This document shows positions 13,100 to 26,200 of a DNA stretch of 64,000 bases, piece after piece. Each line of letters begins with the position of its first letter. Within the stretch, counting starts at the first letter, position 1. This DNA is from Sympetrum striolatum (Eukaryota; Arthropoda; Insecta; Odonata; Libellulidae), in assembly GCA_947579665.1 (NCBI GenBank), contig OX388345.1, positions 28,673,849 through 28,737,848 on the forward strand. Reading direction: 5' to 3'. Under the pieces are notes generated by a model, which worked only from the letters and a program-made list of their open reading frames with translations, was not told where the DNA came from and made no database searches. The position numbers and the translations under genes are program-made.

Positions 13100-16000
13100 C
13101 ACCAACCTCCAACTACCCAAAGCTTTAATAGGAATCGTTTACCGAAATAGATTGAGCCCAATTTTCCTTAACTGCTGATTTCCAATTAAGTGCTCTTAAA
13201 TAATTCAATATTCCTGTAATTCTATTCTCCATCCCCACCTATCAGTTGTTATTCAACTGTATAACCATAGGCAAAGCATTAGATAGTTAATGTATTTTCC
13301 CAATTTTGTACTCATAAAGTATTCAATATTCGTTTAATTATATTTTATATCCCCTCCTATCAATTTTCACTCTAACGGCAAAAGCATTATGAAGTAAACG
13401 TATAAACAGACTAGATATACGGCAGTTTATAATTCTATAGACGATTAGAAAACAGAATTTATGGCTTCATCGACGCGAGTGGTGGGAATCATTTTTTACC
13501 CAATTAATAAGAAAACAGAGCGTCGTGGATTTGCTACCTAAATTTGGAAGCGATAAATCTCTCTTAAAATCAACTGAGTCAGCCATTGTAAATGAATTGG
13601 AAAGCAGCCAACCTTGCGTCAACCTTCCAATTCATTTTACGAAACTCTTTGTCACCGAAATTAAGTTTTATTCCCCATTCGTTCTTAATAGACTAAGAAA
13701 AAGAAAACGTCGAACGCTGGAGATTTTTTTGGAGCCTTACGGATGTATAAATCAATTAAAAATATAAAAAAAGAGTTGTTGTAGACCAAAATATTGTAAA
13801 AATGTGAGCAAACAAAAATTTAAACTACTGGGAAGTAGAAGCGGTCAAACAGTTTTTTTACCTAGGGTCTGTAATTATTCGTGAAAATTGACTTTTATCT
13901 TAAGTATAAAAGAAAATTTCCTTAGCAAAATAAGATTTCAGTCTTATAATGTTACTACCGGTATTATCGATAGAGAAATCTGTTTACATGTCAACACATT
14001 TTGGGTTATGATGTGAACGTTTGCAAATATTTGTATTTGGAGAACTTAACTTTATGATAGTCAAGGTTAGATTCTAACGAATACTGCGGAATTCCTCTCG
14101 GAAGCAACAAAAAGATGGATTAGGAGATGAATTTTGAATGGGAGGGAAAATTGATGTTGAGATTTAATGAAGAGATTACGGATACATAAAATGGAGAAAA
14201 GGAAATTTATATTCTATGATCACAACCATACAAAGGTTTAAGTATGTATGACAGAACATTGCAAAAGCAGGAAGATATGGAAATGCGGTAAAGAAAGGAA
14301 AAAGGAATTTCTTATGCGTGGAAAAATAGCCTGGTAGAATAATAGGAAGAAAAATAAAATAGAAATATGTTCTTGACTTAAAGAAATGGAGTCCTACCAC
14401 ACATTCTTGCCTGTAGCATTGATGTTAATGTTAATATGTTCTTGTTTACATGAATTTCTTTTATCGCTCTCTTTACCTTAAAATGGACATAATAGTGCTG
14501 AAAGTAAAACTGAAACTGTAAAAAAGCTGTTAGAACACACAAATAGTAAAACTGAAATGCCTCTCCTAATCTGTTAGCTGGCCAATAGTCGCTCATGCCT
14601 AATTTATACGTTGATACAGTATATTACGCAATAAAAATGCTATGTTTATAGGTATTTTAGCCTACAAAAATAAAAAACAAATGCATACAAAGTGGCTATT
14701 GTTTCCGTAAACAGAGAGGGTAGATGAGTGAAATATTCAGTGGGATATTCCAACTGTACTTTGCATAAAGGTTAAGGAAAGGCAAAGAGGAGATTAGCAT
14801 TCCTTACGACGAGGTTGGATACTTTATAAAATACCGAAGTGTTTTGAGGAAAATAGAAGAATATGAAGGTCTCGATTCAGCTTTCTAGCATTATATATTC
14901 ATTAAGAAAACCAAGTAACCTGAATTTAGAAACTCTTCCAAAAAGAGATAGGTATAATAATGTCGCAGATAGGTGAAAAAATGGCGTTGAATAATCTTTT
15001 ATATAGGAGCGTATAGCATGTACCACAAAGTTACACATTTAGGAATCAAGTCGCATTTGAAAGTGGTATTGCGTACATTCAAATATGCATAAAATAGAAA
15101 TTGTACGAACGGAATTGAATTTAACCGGTATGTAAACCAAAGTAATAAACATAAATACATGACTAGTCTACCATTCATATGCAGACTCATCTACCGTAAT
15201 ATTCACTATTCCATGCCATTAATTTCGTTCCTTGGTAACCAAAACTTTATATCATCTATTATCTTTTGCCTCTTTCTTCTTCCAGGCTTTTCCTTTCTAT
15301 TCAATCCTTGATTACTTTTATTAAATCATTCTGTTCTCTCAATAACGTTGTCTTTATCTTGCCCTCTGTTTTTTCCTTTAATTCTACCCCCTCCTCGATA
15401 TTTGACCAACCCATTTTCTCCGCCGAGGCTTAATAACTTCAATGAAATTCCTGTTCTCCAACTATCTCTTGCACCTCCGTGTATGTTTTCCAATTTAACC
15501 AACTTATTTTTCCCATCCTTCGTCAAATGATTTCGAAAGCCTACAATATTTGGACATTTATTCTATATCCCCTTGCACCTATAAACGACATTTGTATCCA
15601 AATTTATTTAAAAAAATGCATTCATTTCAGGAAATGACAAAAATCCGCGTTGCACGCTCGAGAGGGTCGAATTGAACGCCGGAAAGCCACGCGTGGCCCA
15701 AAGGCCGCAGGTTCTGCTTCAGATAGAATATAAAATGAAAATTTGCTTTTTCCAAACGCTTCCGATTAAAGCGGATTATATATTTAAAGTGCGCTGGAGA
15801 ATGTATTATTTGTGAACCATGCGGAAACAAATATGTAAATTAGAGGCAGTTTAAATATTTGAGTAACAAGTTAATGTAACTGGGCATAAATTTTGAACGA
15901 TTCAAAAATATGTATGAATCTCTATCTGTTTGACCCTTTTATCCCTGATGAGGTTTATTCGTAGCCGCTGGTTCGTTACATCGAATTCTGCTCTCGATAA

Positions 16001-18400
16001 TAAAGAGCAATAGCTGAACTTCCATTCTAAAAATCGGAATTAAATCAACTATACATGAAAATTTCAATGTGTATCTCTATTTCACTTGCAAAAAGTACTT
16101 TACCGCGTGAGAAATAAAAAGGTTTCAGGCGACACAGAAATTGAGAAGCACAAACGAATTACTGTGCGGTTACATGTTTTTACTGAATTTTGTTTACCCT
16201 AAACTAAATAGAATTTTTCACTCATCCTAATGGTACGAAGAGCAACTGAGGGGGAAAACAAAATAATAGTAGTATAGTGTATTGGCAGTTTTAAAAATGA
16301 TCATAAGTGAAAAATTTGGGATAAATGATCTTTTACTCAAAGTTGAAATAATTAACGTAAAAAAATAATACATAAAAGTTCTATGTGCAAAGAATAACTC
16401 CTCCTTAATGAGAATATATGAATATTATATAACATTAGTTTAAAATAAAGCTTCTACAAGATGAAAAATAACACCGGTTTAAGTTAATAGTTTTCTTATA
16501 ATTAGTTAGAAAATTGATCAACCCTTGAAGGACAGTAGGAAAACTACAATTGAAATACCGTTTTCTTTTCTAAATTCTGTTATTTGGGTCAAATTATGAT
16601 ACCAACTCAATTCTTGAGAAAATATACAGCCTAATTATTTAGGTATTAAAGTGGAACAGATATGTCCCTGTGGGCAGCTTATCAATAGAATAGGACGAAA
16701 GATAAAATAACAAGAATGTTTTAAAATAATGGGAAAATATGCCCCTCGGTCCTTAAAGGGTTAATTCTCTGAATTCTCCTAATAATCTATTTTTATATTA
16801 CTCTGAATTCTCATTTTTACTTTAACCAAATCTTGTCCACTTAATTTAACTTTCAAAACTTTTAAAGTTTTTAAATTTAAGTTCGGACCACTTCAAATGC
16901 AAATTAATATATGACAAAGGAAACAATCCATTTAAAAAGGGCGCAGCAGTAGAGCGAGATTGCGACTTCAGCTGTAGCGAAACGAGTCCTGTGTCGATAT
17001 GGTTGCATAACATAACGGCGTTATCCATCCGGTGTAGGTAAATTATAAATTGGCATCGAGAGAGTGAACTTTTCATTGGGAATGGGATTACATAACAAAA
17101 CCAAGAGTATTAGTCTTTGTAGAATGAGGATTGGAGGCACCATCTGTAAGAAAGCACCATTGCAAAGGGAATTGCGAACACGATATTCGTCCCGTCTGCG
17201 GTTTTGTAATGCAGTGGAAAATATTCATGACTACCTCACAGAGATATGAGCATCGGTGCAGCTTTTTCTGATTCTTTGGACGCTTCCATTCTTTTCGATG
17301 AGCTCGAACTCTTGGCATCGGAAAAGTGCCCGTTGTTTGCTAGTTGAATCAGGGGATTTGGGATGAGGATAAATTTCACGAAAATAAAGTTATGAGATCC
17401 ACCGAGGGAAGAAACGCTAAGATAACAGTTTAATCAATTTGAGGGAGCCGGAGCAGCGGAAAAAACTTTATTCGTTTAATATTCACTCTTAAAATAAATT
17501 CCTTGTAGTTGAAAATTTAGCTTCTTCTATCATTAGGTTTCGCAGGTTTTTTTTAGCCCCCTCCTTACACGTTGGTGATTTCTTGTAGTTGAGATAAGCA
17601 ACAGTGAAGCTGAAGATAAAATAAAATAATATTTTGTTTTAATTGCTCTAAGATATCCTGCACTGCCCCAATGGCTTTCAATTCAACAGAGAAATAATCG
17701 CGACGATGTTTTGATGTTGCTTAATTTAAATATCTAAAATAATGTCATAAAACTCGGTCAAAATCGCATATAAAACTTTAATGGACAAATAATACCAGTA
17801 AGGGTCAATTGGACTCAGATAGGCAACAACGCGACCTTTTTTTCCCGTCGTCCTAGGGTTAATCAACAGAGTAGTTTCTTTCCTCTTGTATCCATATTAT
17901 TGCGTTATTTTCGTCTGTCCTTACCATGTTAAAAATGACAAAAACTTCGATGTAAAAAGAGATTTTATATCATCAGCTTTGACCTCCGTTTTGCAGAAGT
18001 GGAATTTACCCGCCATAGTAACTTATTTGGGCAGGAAACTGTTCGGCAAGTGGAAAACCTGGGTTCGAGACCAAATAATATCACTATTTTTCACTTCTTG
18101 TTTAACCTAAAGTCAGTTATATTCTATTCTCAGAAAAGAAGATGCACTACAGACATAATAGAAACAACTTTATTTTTCTAAAAGATCTTTTCAGAAACAA
18201 AACAATCAGTAAAAGATTGTCATTTCCACTATCTACATATAATTTATATCATTATAATATTAATTTACACCGATAAGGAAACTTTTATTCAGTAATGTCT
18301 TTCCACAAAATCATGCCTTCGAACAACGACATCGTGTGCTTGAGGGGATAGAATAAGATTAGTAGTTGGTAGATTAGAGGGAGAGATGTAACCAAAAGAT
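13100..18400. other. Non-coding stretch
   Basis: AT-rich sequence without a supported gene. A decayed tRNA-like box B, GGTTCGAGACC, lies at 18,062-18,072. Short frames are chance. Confidence 0.6.
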
Positions 18401-18407
18401 ATGTACG

Positions 18408-18485
18408 TGACTGGGACTCGAACCCACATCTTCTACTCTCGGGATCGATTCTCAAAAACTTGAAGTATCACTGAGACCGTTCTTA
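18408..18485 (-). repeat. tRNA-derived SINE-like head, minus strand
   Basis: On the minus strand GTCTCAGTGATA resembles box A, and GGTTCGAGTCC (18,414-18,424) is a box B. The spacing of about 45 bases is within tRNA-like range. No anticodon arm is clear. Confidence 0.5.
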
Positions 18486-19039
18486 GTCCTTTCTTAGGAT
18501 TTAGTGGATTTTCGTTTATCCATTGGGTGTTATTAACCGCACGCCAACGCGTGCAAAGTTATTTCCTAAATCCATTTACTTTCAGAAGATTAGGATTGGC
18601 TGAGGAAGTTTTCATAAACCATGGACCTTAGAGATGATTGGGGGCATTTCCGATGTGGGTGTATCATGGTTGGAAATCGAAACAAAGAAAACAGACGAAG
18701 GATTGTGGTACATGTTGGGAAAAGAGAGGTTTGGGTAAATAAATAAAACGGAGACAGGAGACATGTGTGGGTCAGATATTGACATAGTGAGGGGAGAAAA
18801 AAAATAGAGGAAAGGAAACAGATACAAAGATACAAGTTGTTGGGAAAAGAATAAAATAATAAATTATGAAGGGATAGAAAGGGCATTGAAAGAACAATTC
18901 TTCGATTCACAAATCTATGAAAAGGTAATCAACATATGTGAGATATTGGTTAGTCACACTTTATTTTATGATCCAATTTTCCGAAGTAAAAGAGTCATGT
19001 AAGGAATCTTTTATCTTTATTACATCCGAAATTTTTCTC

Positions 19040-19140
19040 TTTAATTTAATTACTGTATATATAATGACGATGAGTTAGATGGAAGAAGAGACTTTAAGCC
19101 TCACTCTCGACCTAATAAAGACTTATTAATAAAATTCATA
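19040..19140 (+). repeat. LINE-like 3' tail, copy B
   Basis: It contains GAGTTAGATGGAAGAAGAGA, CTTTAAGCCTCACTCTCGAC and CTAATAAAGAC, then an A/T tail. It shares with the 55.6-kb copy an upstream TTACTGTATA segment. Confidence 0.65.
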
Positions 19141-19189
19141 GAGTCGGGCGAGATATGGTGGAAATCCATCATGCAATGAAGGAGATAAT

Positions 19190-19262
19190 TGGTACTTTTT
19201 CCACAATTTTTTTTTTTATCTTACTACCGGTTTCAACGGAGGACCGTCATCTTCCTGAAGAT
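19190..19262 (-). repeat. Single copy of the GAAGATG/GAAACCGGT repeat
   Basis: On the minus strand it reads GGAAGATGACGGTCCTCCGT then TGAAACCGGTAG, followed by a T/A-rich stretch and TGTGGAAAAAG. This is the same block order as the 41.8-kb family. The bases ACGG and CCGT can pair. The CT of CTGAAGA is changed here. Confidence 0.7.
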
Positions 19263-19425
19263 TATTCTAAAGAAATTATTATTATTATAAAGAAAAACAT
19301 TTGAGTCGATGTCTTCACACTTGCTCCTGCTAACATATCTTGTTGAAAGGACTATATTTTCGTTTCTCATTTGGTACTTGATAAAGAAAATATATATTTA
19401 GTTTAATTTTGAAATTTACAATCTT

Positions 19426-19760
19426 AATCATGGCTGTGATAACTCGAAAGCGAACGAGCTATGAGTACACTGAATAGTGGCTCTAATTAAGGTTTCTCCT
19501 TAAGGAATGCCAAGAAAAATATAACTCATAGAGTCATTATGCTTTACTTACAAGGACATGTTTTCCTTATCGAACACCAAAGAAATGTTACTGGTAAAGT
19601 TGTTATATTCGCTTAGCATTCTGACTTAGTGGGGAAAGCAAATGCAGAATAACTCACCCTGTCTAGTGAGCCTCATTTCCACTACTAGATCTTGGTAGCT
19701 AATGCTAGAGGGGATGAGATACCAACCGGCCTTCGGGCTGAATGCTTAACAACCGGAATT
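19426..19760 (+). repeat. Dispersed repeat, copy 1 (CCTTCGGGCTGAATGC family)
   Basis: It shares with 58,590-58,980 the blocks GGCTGTGAT, AATAGTGGCWCTAATTAAGG, CTCCTTAWGGAAT, GCCAAGAAAA and CTTCGGGCTGAATRC in the same order and spacing. The nested copy at 48,025-48,238 covers the 3' two thirds. No protein frame is evident; a SINE-like or MITE-like nature is possible. Confidence 0.72.
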
Positions 19761-20552
19761 ACACTTCTTTTGTTCAGCGTTGCATAGAAAGTGATGCGAC
19801 GTAAAATGGAAAGTGGATTTAGAATATCGAATTTGGCGATGGGTTCATCTCCCTCCACCGCGTGGCATTGGGCCAAACAACGCACCCAGGGAAATATTTT
19901 TAAAAACTTTGCGTTGGGTCCCATCGCTGGATTCCGAGTCCAGTAATTTTCTCTAAAAAATACGATCGAGCGGAATTGGCGGAGGAGACCACGTCGACGG
20001 ATGCGTACTTGAAATTGCTCCTATGGCATATTGTATTGTTTAGTGAATTTGAAAAAGGGTTTCCGAGTAAAGTGACTTTGATATATTTTGCTTTTCGTTC
20101 ACATTCATTCGTCGACAGTCGCTCTTATTTATTTTAATTTCTTGAGCCGTTGCCAGGATCGCTGTCATCGGACATGTGAAGGAAAGAGAAATTGCGGGGA
20201 CACAATATTCAAAGCTTCCTTCTTCCGTCTCTCGCTCTGCCTTTTTCTCGGAATCGCAAATCAGAAACAATATCGAGGCTAGCGTAAATGGTGCGACCTC
20301 CAAATTGGCAGAATGTTCGCAGTTTCGGAAGCACCGCATTTCCTGGAATAAGAAGATGGCCTCGGCTTTGAGTCAACTTCCGATACATTTCGGGGAATTT
20401 TGGCAAAAAAAGAAAATGTCGTGAATTGTTCGGTGATGTTTGCCAGTCACGATTGCATCGATTCTTTGATATCTAGTTCATGATTCGAATCACTGAAAGA
20501 ACAACTCTAGGAATGAATTTCATCGATCAGTTTTATGCTAGTGTGATTTTCG

Positions 20553-20660
20553 TACAGTATTCATTTATTTATTAAATGGGATATACCCATTTTCTTACAA
20601 ACTAGAAAGCATTTTACAGGAGTAATCACATCAAATTACAAATAATAACATTGAAAAAAG
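20553..20660 (-). repeat. Possible retroelement 3' end, minus strand
   Basis: The stretch opens TTTATTTATTAAATGGGATA then TACCCAT, a short hairpin next to an inverted AATAAA. The A/T-rich sequence to 20,880 may belong to it. Single copy, so tentative. Confidence 0.35.
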
Positions 20661-21062
20661 AATAAGATTTATCAAATAATATGGCGAAAAAACAAAAGAG
20701 TACATAACATACAGAACAATTAAGTGAATAATTTCTGTAACAATACATTTTAAACCTTTGCATTGTTACACATTCCCAAAAATAATATGATACATTAAAA
20801 TATAAAACCATTTACTAATTAAAATTTGAAGAAAAGATTTAATAAAGTATCAGAAAATAATAATAATTTTACATCAATATAATAATCGTGGTAAGGATAT
20901 TTTATAACTAAAAATTTGTGGATTTGTACAAGTTTTAGTCGACATAAAGTCTCACCATATCTCCCGAGACAATATTCATATTATGTATATATTCAACTTT
21001 CATACAAGGAAAGGGTTGAGGTGACTTTGCACATAAGGGAACCCGTGCACCCAGGAAAATTT

Positions 21063-21287
21063 CCAAGGAAAAACGGACTTGAAAAAAGTCTGACTGGGCC
21101 GGGAATCGAATCCGGGATCTTCCTCTATCCGGGAGGCTGCTTTAACCACACACAAAGTCCCCAAGAACGGCTTGTTAAAATGTTCTGGTCGGTAGCGTAG
21201 ACGGTTAAAGCAGTTTACCGGTTAGAGGAAGATCCCGGGTTCGATTCCCGTCCCCGACAGTCTTTTTTCAAGTCCGTTTTTCCTTGG
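21063..21287. repeat. Head-to-head inverted pair of tRNA-derived SINE-like units
   Basis: Arms 21,063-21,147 (minus) and 21,203-21,287 (plus) are inverse copies of one unit. The plus unit carries a box A-like TAGCGTAGACGG at 21,193-21,204 and a box B GGTTCGATTCC at 21,238-21,248, with tRNA spacing. Each ends in ACTTGAAAAAAG-type sequence. The two differ at several positions. It is not a tRNA gene: no clean four-arm fold results. Confidence 0.78.
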
Positions 21288-22975
21288 TAACTAACTTTCG
21301 TAAGTGGTTTGTTTTTCATTGTGCTTATGCTACATTTAAATATGTCAATATTTATTAGGTATTTCCTAATCGATTGAGTCTATATCTAGGTGCATTGAAT
21401 GTGTAATTATTGTCGTAGGCTGGTATTAGGAATAAGTCCTTGGTAATAATAAAATCATCAACTTTTACAAAAAATCTAAAACTTACGCAAGATAATTTTT
21501 CAAAAAAGGTAATTTCTAAAGAACTTAGGCACAATGATATATTGTTTTATGCAGTCAGGATTTTATAATTGCATCCTCTCCTCCTGAACTGCATTCTTAA
21601 TTACCAAAAATATATGAAGTTTACTCTTTAATTAACATCCAATTTTTTTTTATTTGTAGATTCGAGCCAACCGGAAATATTTACATTAAATTTTTGACAA
21701 TAAACATCCGCAAGTATTTTGGCGGATACGGTCCTTTTCGAACGGCAAAAATTTAAATTTAAGGTCGTGAAATTATTTTAATAGGGAAAATCGAGGTAAA
21801 TTGAACAAGTTATTCGCGAAATACCTCCAAGAATAACTTTTAAAAGATCAAAGAGTTTCCGGAAAAGAGTAGAATATTCTAGAGGCCACGCATCTCAAGG
21901 CAATCAACGTAAAAATTCTAAAGATTCCGTTCTATAAAGAGAACAAAGAGAAATTTATTTTTAACGAAAGAATCGTTAATCGCAGACAAGAGATCCCGAC
22001 TCGGAGTTGAAATTTTAGATTCAGAGATGAATTGAAAGCGAAGAAGAGATAATTGCTCAGGGAAATGCGAGGATCTCGAAATTTCGGATAATTCAAAGAT
22101 TATGGTCTTTGAAGCATCTCTGGATGAGCACAGTGGGGAATGTATCCTAAGGATTTTGCTGACAAAACATCTATACTTAAAGTTGAAAGAGAAGTCTCCG
22201 GAGAGTGTCTCCAATGCCGGATTGTTTCACTCTTCAAAGCGAAACAAAGTACGATATTTGCAAACCTCTAAGCCGCTTTTTCTAGCCACTGCTCCTATTG
22301 TATGATCAGCAGATACGCTAAAAGAAAAGATAACGGTGTTTTCAGACCAGCACAACGTTTTCATTTACGTAAAGAGAGAATGGTGCTGCCTTTATTTCTC
22401 AGAAACTAATTTCAGCGCGTTACCGATATAACGGAAGAGAAACGAGGATTTGGTATGGAAACTTTGCGGTTAATTTATGAAAGGAAGTTGCGACGAAACT
22501 TCGAGAAAAGAAAATGAGATGCAAACCGATGATACAAAAGAGGAATATTCCGAGAATTTATCGCCGTTGCGTAGGCAGGGAACAACCGAAATATTCGAAA
22601 TAAATTACTTTTTCGCTCGAGTCCCGTTAAGAGTACATATTCACAAAGAAACGCGCGACCGGAGTACGTATCGATCATTTTTCGCTGCGCCCCTTTTCCG
22701 AATAAAAATGGCGCCTTCTTAATTTTTTCGGAGGGAAGACAGATAAGACTGTTAGTTCCATCGCCATTCACTCTCTGAAAGGCGTCGTCACCACATTACT
22801 TCGATAGCAAGGACTCGACGTATCCAAAATTCATTACTTCCACAACCGGGTGGGGAATCTATGGAACGCTAGTCCAAAGTTATGCTCGAGATAATTTTTT
22901 CAATACACTTCTTCAGATTCTATTTTTTTTACTGAAAAAAGTAAGTTCCAGACTATATGAATACACGTTCCGTTG

Positions 22976-23125
22976 TTTATTTAATCTGAAGGACTAAAAA
23001 AGGCACCAGGTCAGGTGGTAGTAATTCCTGTGGGGGAGGGAAAAATAAAATACCCCGCCCGGTATTCACTCTAGTTAGGGTGGAAAATCCCCACAAAACC
23101 TTCCAAAAGCAATATGTCTTTCATA
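22976..23125 (-). repeat. Dispersed repeat pair, copy 1
   Basis: It shares with 38,340-38,480 the blocks GGCACCAGGTCAGGTGGTAG, ATTCCTGTGGGGGAGGG, AATAAAATACC and TATTCACYCTAGTT. The start TTTATTTA suggests an inverted polyadenylation signal of a retroelement read on the minus strand. Confidence 0.7.
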
Positions 23126-23259
23126 TAATTACAAATTTATATGATTACAACATTAAAAAATCAAAAACATTACAACATAACAATATTTTTTATTACAATA
23201 GTTAAATGACAAAACGTTTTAATTATGTAAATAAATTGCAGAAAGGGTTCGGAGGAAAT

Positions 23260-26200
23260 GGTTCTATAACTTCTCCAAGTAAAAGTTTGAAAGTAGTGAC
23301 TTTATACTCAATATTTACTAGTTTACGATTTTATACTTAATAATTTAATTTAATAATCCGTTTTCTCTTTAACAATATCTTATAGACCAATTATTGACGC
23401 AATAACGTAGATAATGTCAACATAACAAACTACGTACGTTAGTGCATCTCCTTCAAACATTGGTTCTTTTTTATTAAATAAGGCACTCTTTCAAAAAGAG
23501 GTTCAGCATACCTGGACTACGGTCATAAACCGCACGATTCATGTACTTCCTGCTTCATAACGAAGGTCAGCCATAAAGGCGCGTATGTAGATGTCCAATT
23601 CGAAGAAGTAGACATTATGAAACTAATGAATTCATCAGAGATACGGATTCGCCTAACCCAATTAATACTCTGTCTTAATATAAGATTTACATCTAAAAAT
23701 TAGCATTACTTTTAGAAAAAAATCCGTTTCTTTAGCTATTGGTTGCTTTTATGTAGTTTCATTTTGGTTTGTTAAATTACTTTTGAACTTATTCGGTCAT
23801 TCTTTCATAATGAAATGCTTCTCTGAATCTCGCAAACTTAAAATGATATAATCGACCTTGGGTTGTATACTTGTTGTTACGCTCCACAACATTATTTGCA
23901 ACAGTTATATGTCTTTATCCTAGTAATATTCTTTTTCAACTTTAGTGCGAAATATGTTGGATGTCTCAAATAATTCACTAATGATAATTTTTCAACCCTC
24001 AGATCACTTTATCACATGATGAAAGTTTAAGGTTTTTAGTTTTTACAGTTTTCGGCGTTCATTAATCTTCCTCAATGGAAGATGTTGGCACTCATTCGAA
24101 GCTTTTCCCAGATGCGTTTCCTTTGCTTCCTACAGTCCGAATCTGGCCCTGGTTGCAAGCAGGGTGCATCCACCATTCATCTTAGTTCCCCTAGTTTTTA
24201 TTGAAGCGTATCTTTTGAGGAATTATAAATCTTCGAATCGGGTGGTTCCAGTGTCCATTTTCTGGCTCTTTTCCGAAATAACTGATCTTTCTTTTTTGGA
24301 CGCATAATTTCCACAATGTCGCATCCTCTCCCTAAATCAATCTAGTACTTCAGGCGATAGCTTCCCATCTCCTGCGGATTCCCGTCAAAATTACGTCAGG
24401 AAACGTCTTTTCAAACACCTTCCGATTCATCCGAGCAATTCATAGCAAAAAGCGGGCTTTAAATTTGCCAATCCTCGAGGGCAGCGCTTGACCTCCTTCC
24501 TTTCATCGGCTGAAAGAAGGAGAATTGCCGGAACCGTTTATAACGGAAGTATTTAAAACAAACGCGGATTTTGGGAGAATATTTTCGCTCGTTCTCGTCC
24601 GTTTTCAAACGCCAACATTCTTTATTTCAATGAGATTCGCTTTGGGGACTTTCTCTTGCGAAAAACATTCGACAGTGCGTCGAATCCGGTCGAATAAAAT
24701 ATATGGAGAAAGGTTGAAATATATCTTAGCTTGGGAGTAATGGGAATCTGTAAGGAGACGAAAAAGACAATTTATTTCTTCTCTTAGAAGTAATAGGAAA
24801 GTGTGTGTGGACGAAAAGGAAATTTACTGCAAATTTGTTTGCTTTCTCTCTTAATTTATGTTCGATTATATATACGGATTTAAGTTGGATTTTATGGTGC
24901 AGAAGTAAAGTTTAGTATAAGCAATTTGAGTGTAATTATATTGAGGAATAAAGATTTAAATTCTGCTCCGCCCATAGTATATGGAGAAGAAAATAAAGTT
25001 AAAATAAGAAATGCCATTATTATAATTTGATTCAAATGTTACAGATGGACTAATAGTCATGTGTAAAGATTATTAAATACAGTTTTAAATCAGTGCTTAT
25101 CCACTCTGTACACTGACACAATTTTACATACAATATTAATTAACATAAATTCAACATTAATGGCTATTATAGAACATATGTCATATAGTTGCTACGAATA
25201 TAATTATTTCTATACGTGAGTTCACGAATAGCCATGTTAGATCGATTCTCGGTGGGGGCCCAAATGCAAAATGACGTAAAACTGTCGAAGGACTTATAAA
25301 AATGCTACTTATATTACAATAAATGTATCATCTATTCACAACATGTCACTACTACAGTACAATTGACTCTATGCTAAAAAACACGTTATTAGTTAACAGA
25401 TTTTACCTAATATAATAGTGATAAATAAATAAAAGTAAATGAGTATAGGAATATTTCGTGCTTCGGGAAATTCAGGGATTACTCCAAACTGTTATTTTTT
25501 AGGGAAAGAATATCGATTTGGGATAATCAGTAACTAAAATACACGTTAATTGTTGTTCCTAGGGCAAATAATAGATATGGTGAGAGGCAGCTGAAATATA
25601 TAATCTCAAAATTGTTCAATAAATATTGTGGCCAGAGTGATATACATTATTTAACAGTGCAAGAAGCATTAAGAGGTTTCTAAATAATCTTTTGTTGAGA
25701 AATATGCTGTTATAAAGGTGATTTTGCATTGTTATATGGAAGTGGTTTGTAATAACTTCTTATAATTTAGTGGATGTATTTTTTATATTTCGATACTGAA
25801 CTGTTTTCTTTCATCAAATTTTGTTTCTTTTTTTTCATTTCATTTGTGATTTTGGGTTCCGTCGACATGCTTTGCCTGATGGAACTTTAATGTTCTATTT
25901 GTTTATATAAACTAATGTGGAAGTTGTGAAACTCGCATATCCGAAATCCTTTGTAAATTAGTACTTTAATATCTGACGATTTCGTAGATATTCTTCACTT
26001 ATAAGCAAAGATGACAGGAATGGAAGGAACGGAGGCAGAAATGAAACAGATGGAATTGGAGAATGCTACGAACTCCAATACATTCCTTGTCAAAACTACA
26101 ATTGTATCCAATAAACAGAGCGGCAACGCTTCTTCTGCAGTCGGTGGTTTATTTAAGCGGAGGAAACGCGACTCTGTCGTCGATGGCTTTGGAAGCGTCG

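Noticed and set aside
21184..21260. True tRNA gene
   Set aside because: Box A and B are present but the anticodon arm does not form and an inverted second copy adjoins it, which fits a SINE-like unit.
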